This document shows, piece after piece, positions 60,846 through 64,000 of a stretch of 64,000 nucleotides of DNA. The translations under genes were made by a program, and so were the position numbers. The notes under the pieces are model-generated. The model worked only from the letters and a program-made list of their open reading frames with translations. It was not told the DNA's origin and searched no databases. This stretch comes from Fimenecus sp045613585 (GTDB taxonomy: Bacteria > Bacillota > Clostridia > Oscillospirales > Acutalibacteraceae), in contig JAZLBG010000028.1 of NCBI GenBank assembly GCA_045613585.1, positions 26,102 to 90,101 on the forward strand, written 5' to 3'. How positions within the stretch are numbered: the stretch's first letter is position 1; every line of letters starts with the position of its first letter.

Positions 60846-61576
60846 TGTATCAAGGGTTTTATGAAATTAAATCCAACAACAAATTAACTGATAGTATTTT
60901 TGAAATGGTGCTTATTGGTGATACAACTTCAATTACCGCACCAGGTCAGTTTATTAATATAAAACTTGACGGCTTCTACCTTCGTCGACCAATCTCAATT
61001 TGTGATTATGATGATTCAACAATCACAATTATTTACAAGGTAGTTGGTGAAGGAACAGAAGTTATGAGTAAAATGAACGCTGGTGAAAAACTGGATGTTC
61101 TTTGTGGTTTAGGTAATGGCTTTGATGTTTCAAAATCAATGGATAAACCTGTTCTTATTGGTGGTGGTGTTGGTGTTCCTCCAATGTATAATCTTTGTAA
61201 AAAACTTATCGAAGATGGCAAAACAGTAACAGTTATTCTTGGATTTAACAAAAGAGAAGAAATCTTCTATGAAGATGAATTTAAGAAACTTGGTGCTGAC
61301 GTAAAAGTTACAACAGTTGATGGTTCGTATGGAATTAAAGGTTTTGTAACGGATGCACTTAAAGAAACTGATTATTCATATTTCTATACTTGTGGACCTA
61401 TGCCAATGTTTAAGGCTATTGAAGCAACTGCTACAACAAGTGGCCAGTATAGCTTTGAAGAAAGAATGGGCTGTGGCTTTGGTGCTTGTATGGGTTGTTC
61501 ATGTAAGACAAAATATGGAAATAAACGAATCTGTAAAGATGGTCCGGTACTTGAAAGGGAGGAGATAATATGGTAA
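60845..61576 (+). CDS. pyrK: Dihydroorotate dehydrogenase electron-transfer subunit
   Basis: PyrK carries FAD and a [2Fe-2S] cluster and passes electrons from PyrD (class 1B) to NAD. The FAD part has FYLRRPISICDYD, the nucleotide-binding part has VLIGGGVGVPPMYNL, and the cluster cysteines are in GCGFGACMGCSCKTK with a fourth in KRICKDGP. The 243 residues are normal. It is placed between pyrC and pyrD with 1-nt and 7-nt overlaps. Confidence 0.95.
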   Translation: MYQGFYEIKSNNKLTDSIFEMVLIGDTTSITAPGQFINIKLDGFYLRRPISICDYDDSTITIIYKVVGEGTEVMSKMNAGEKLDVLCGLGNGFDVSKSMDKPVLIGGGVGVPPMYNLCKKLIEDGKTVTVILGFNKREEIFYEDEFKKLGADVKVTTVDGSYGIKGFVTDALKETDYSYFYTCGPMPMFKAIEATATTSGQYSFEERMGCGFGACMGCSCKTKYGNKRICKDGPVLEREEIIW

Positions 61577-62481
61577 ATACAAAAGTTAATCTTCTTGGTA
61601 TCGATATTGACAATCCTATTATCCCTGCAAGTGGCACATATGGATTTGGTTATGAATTTGCAGAGCTCTATGATATAAATATTCTTGGTACTTTTTCATT
61701 TAAAGGTACAACAAAAGAACCACGCTTTGGTAATCCAACACCAAGAATTGCAGAATGCAGTTCAGGTATGATAAATTCAGTTGGGCTTCAAAATCCTGGT
61801 GTTGATAAGGTTATCAGTGAAGAGCTACCAAAACTTGCAAAAGTTTTCAACAAACCAGTTATGGCTAATGTTAGTGGGTTCTCAGTTGATGAATATGCAT
61901 ATACTTGCGAAAAAATCAATGCTTGTGAACAGGTTGGTTGGATTGAGGTAAATGTATCTTGTCCTAATGTTCATAATGGTGGTATGAGTTTTGGTACAGA
62001 GCCTGCAGCAGTTGAAAAGGTTGCTAAAGCTGTAAAGGCAGTAACAACAAAGCCTATTATCATTAAACTTTCACCAAATGTAACTGATATTGTTTCAATT
62101 GCAAAAGCTGCTGAATCAGCAGGTGCTGACGGAATAAGCCTTATTAACACATTGCTTGGTATGAGAATTGATATTAATCGACGTCAACCAGTAATTGCTA
62201 ACAAAATGGGCGGTTTCTCAGGCTCAGCAATTTTCCCGGTTGCAGTCAGAATGGTTTATCAGGTTTATGACGCAGTTAAAATTCCTATCATTGGAATGGG
62301 TGGTGTTTCTACTGCTAAAGATGTTATCGAACTTATGATGGCGGGCGCTACTGCAGTTCAGGTGGGTGCAGCAAATCTTGTTGACCCATACGCTTGTAAG
62401 ACTATTATTGAAGACTTGCCAAATGAGTTAGCAAAACTTAATGTAAAAGATATAAATGAAATTATAGGAGGCGCACACTAA
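61570..62481 (+). CDS. pyrD: Dihydroorotate dehydrogenase, catalytic subunit (class 1B)
   Basis: PyrD oxidises dihydroorotate to orotate with FMN and pairs with PyrK. The active-site cysteine lies in EVNVSCPNVHNGG, and the substrate region has NSVGLQNPG. A late MGGVSTAKDVIELMMAGA matches the FMN phosphate site. The presence of pyrK makes it the NAD-linked 1B form. The start overlaps pyrK, and the stop overlaps the pyrF ATG. Confidence 0.95.
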   Translation: MVNTKVNLLGIDIDNPIIPASGTYGFGYEFAELYDINILGTFSFKGTTKEPRFGNPTPRIAECSSGMINSVGLQNPGVDKVISEELPKLAKVFNKPVMANVSGFSVDEYAYTCEKINACEQVGWIEVNVSCPNVHNGGMSFGTEPAAVEKVAKAVKAVTTKPIIIKLSPNVTDIVSIAKAAESAGADGISLINTLLGMRIDINRRQPVIANKMGGFSGSAIFPVAVRMVYQVYDAVKIPIIGMGGVSTAKDVIELMMAGATAVQVGAANLVDPYACKTIIEDLPNELAKLNVKDINEIIGGAH

Positions 62482-63179
62482 TGGGTAAGGACGTAATTAT
62501 TGCTTGTGACTTTTCAAGCAAAGCAGATGTAATGGCTTTTCTTGATAAGTTCACAGATGTAAAACCATTCGTGAAAATTGGTATGGAGCTTTATTATGCA
62601 GAAGGTCCATCAATTGTTAAAGAAATTAAAGCAAGAGGTCACAAGATTTTCCTTGATCTTAAACTTCATGACATTCCAAATACAGTAAAAAAATCAATGG
62701 CGGTTCTTTCTAACCTTGATGTTGATATGACTAATCTTCATGCAGGTGGTGCAATTCCAATGATGGAGGGTGCTCTTGAAGGTTTAACACGTGCTGATGG
62801 TACAAGACCAATTCTTATTGCTGTTACACAGTTGACATCAACAAGCCAGAAAGTTATGGAAAGAGATTTGCTTATTAAAGAGCCAATTGATGAAGTTGTT
62901 ATGCATTATGCTCATAATGCTAAAATTGCAGGTCTTGATGGTGTTGTTTGTTCACCACTTGAAGCTGACAAAGTTCATAACAGATGCGGTAGTGATTTTG
63001 TTACAGTAACTCCTGGAATTCGTTTTGCAGATGGTGATATTGGTGACCAGGTTCGTGTAATGACACCTGAAAAAGCAAAAGAAGCCGGTTCTGACTATAT
63101 TGTTGTTGGCAGACCAATTACTGCAGCAGAAGACCCTGTTGCAGCATACAAGAGATGCGTTGCAGAATTTGTTGGATAA
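62481..63179 (+). CDS. pyrF: Orotidine 5'-phosphate decarboxylase
   Basis: PyrF converts OMP to UMP. The catalytic Asp-Lys-Asp set is in FLDLKLHDIPNTVKK, and the late phosphate motif is TPGIRFADGDIGDQVRV with YIVVGRPIT. At 232 residues it is the short type 1 form. The ATG overlaps the pyrD stop by one base. Confidence 0.95.
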   Translation: MGKDVIIACDFSSKADVMAFLDKFTDVKPFVKIGMELYYAEGPSIVKEIKARGHKIFLDLKLHDIPNTVKKSMAVLSNLDVDMTNLHAGGAIPMMEGALEGLTRADGTRPILIAVTQLTSTSQKVMERDLLIKEPIDEVVMHYAHNAKIAGLDGVVCSPLEADKVHNRCGSDFVTVTPGIRFADGDIGDQVRVMTPEKAKEAGSDYIVVGRPITAAEDPVAAYKRCVAEFVG

Positions 63180-63191
63180 GGAGAAATGAAA

Positions 63192-63848
63192 ATGGAAGCT
63201 TATAAAAGAGAGTTTATACAGTTTTTAGAGGGTGCCGGCGTTCTTAAGTTTGGTGATTTTACAGCCAAGAGTGGTAGAAAAATTCCTTATTTTGTAAATG
63301 CAGGTATGATTAAAACTGGTGACCAGATTACCAAAATGGGTGAATTCTATGCAAAGGCTTATTTTGATAAGCTTGGTAAGAAACAAGCCGTTCTTTATGG
63401 CCCTGCATATAAAGGAATTTCTTTGTCAATTTCTGCGGCAGTTGCACTTTCAAAGAATGATCTTAATGTTCCATTCTTCTTTAATCGTAAGGAAGTAAAG
63501 GACCATGGTGAAGGCGGAACATTTGTTGGTTATGTTCCTGAAGCTGGTGAAGAAATTGTTATTATTGAAGATGTAATTACTGCAGGTACTGCAATTCGTG
63601 AATCAATGGAGATACTTAAATATCTTGAAGGCACAAAGGTTATTGCTACCTTTATTATGGTTGACCGTAAGGAAAAGGGACAGTCAGAAAAAGGTGCTAT
63701 GCAGGAAATTGAAGAGCAATTTGGTTTTCCTGTATATTCAGTAGTTGATGTGTATGATATTATTGAATATCTTGAAGAAGATGATGCTAATCGTGAAAAT
63801 GTAGAAAGAATCAAAAAGTACCTTGAAGTAAACGGTGCTAAAGAATAA
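63192..63848 (+). CDS. pyrE: Orotate phosphoribosyltransferase
   Basis: PyrE joins orotate to PRPP to make OMP, the PyrF substrate. The PRPP motif is VIIEDVITAGTAIRES, and the flexible-loop region is FFNRKEVKDHGEGG. I use the ATG at 63192 because it lies 8 nt after GGAG; the ATG at 63186 is too close. The 218 residues are normal for the bacterial form. Confidence 0.95.
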   Translation: MEAYKREFIQFLEGAGVLKFGDFTAKSGRKIPYFVNAGMIKTGDQITKMGEFYAKAYFDKLGKKQAVLYGPAYKGISLSISAAVALSKNDLNVPFFFNRKEVKDHGEGGTFVGYVPEAGEEIVIIEDVITAGTAIRESMEILKYLEGTKVIATFIMVDRKEKGQSEKGAMQEIEEQFGFPVYSVVDVYDIIEYLEEDDANRENVERIKKYLEVNGAKE

Positions 63849-63859
63849 GGAAGTATAAT

Positions 63860-64000
63860 ATGAGAAGTCTTATTGATATTCGTGAGCTTACTGTTGAGGA
63901 AATTGATGAGCTTGTGAAGGTTGCTAACGATATAATTGATAATCCAGCTAAATATAGCGAAAAATGTAAAGGTAAAATTCTTGCAACTCTTTTCTTTGAA
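63860..64000 (+). CDS. pyrB: Aspartate carbamoyltransferase, catalytic subunit (partial, N-terminal)
   Basis: Only the first 47 residues are inside the window (MRSLIDIRELTVEEIDELVK at the start, ending ILATLFFE). That ending leads into the carbamoyl-phosphate motif of the family. AAGGAAG precedes the ATG. It is the sixth gene of the pyr operon. The catalytic motifs lie beyond the edge, so ornithine carbamoyltransferase is not fully excluded, but operon context strongly favours pyrB. Confidence 0.88.
   Translation, partial: MRSLIDIRELTVEEIDELVKVANDIIDNPAKYSEKCKGKILATLFFE

Overview
The window is 64 kb of low-GC chromosome from an anaerobic, endospore-forming member of the Clostridia, probably an Oscillospirales or Ruminococcaceae-like gut organism. 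The evidence is a complete spoIIIA operon, a cotJABC spore-coat operon, rubrerythrin, a T-box tyrS leader, strongly AT-rich intergenic DNA, and many GTG or TTG starts placed behind GGTGA or GGAGG ribosome sites. Most of it is orderly housekeeping sequence.

Layout. 1-4250 (minus): purine salvage, with xpt, a BMP-family nucleoside-binding lipoprotein, a double ABC ATPase and a permease that runs off the left edge. 4345-12447 (plus): a sugar ABC transporter (binding protein, two permeases, MsmK-type ATPase) followed by malQ and glgP, a maltodextrin/glycogen-type utilisation set. 12523-13847: birA-bioY for biotin. 13862-17895 (minus): a nucleoside catabolism operon (a small zinc-ribbon-like membrane protein, deoC, deoB, cdd, pdp). 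17975-21023: an accessory island with a REP-associated tyrosine transposase (RAYT), several REP-like hairpins, two small cargo ORFs, and a sigma factor followed by a truncated ORF. 21138-22178: cotJABC. 22232-25024: a YfhO-type membrane protein. 25139-29790: spoIIIAA-AH. 29941-39207: nusB, tsaD-like, xseA, xseB, ispA, dxs, tlyA, nadK, argR, recN, a typical clostridial cluster. 39209-40746: T-box and tyrS. 40790-50907: alpha/beta hydrolase, DivIVA-like protein, pcrA, rodA, a DUF4091 protein, typA and an MreB-family gene. 50908-52113: a second REP-bounded cargo segment. 52116-52438: a non-coding palindromic element resembling an IS200/IS605 derivative. 52490-59450: ldh, asnB, a GH28-like protein, an acetyltransferase, a hypothetical gene, trmO and rubrerythrin. 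59512-64000: pyrC-pyrK-pyrD-pyrF-pyrE-pyrB (partial), de novo pyrimidine synthesis.

The most unusual content is the RAYT/REP system. The transposase gene lies between inverted copies of a hairpin whose core is close to GGGGACGGTTCTCTGTGTTC. Two unrelated cargo segments, near 19 kb and 51 kb, are each bounded by an inverted copy on the left and a direct copy on the right. Both left ends share a roughly 120-bp module made of a terminator, a promoter reading into the cargo, and the hairpin; this module is the 3' flank of the transposase gene. The right ends share a different 40-45 nt arm. The stems vary with compensating changes while the loop is conserved. This looks like a family of RAYT-dependent, promoter-bearing cargo cassettes. 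Mobility is inference and needs comparison with related genomes.

All calls come from reading the sequence and the translated frames; no database search was run.
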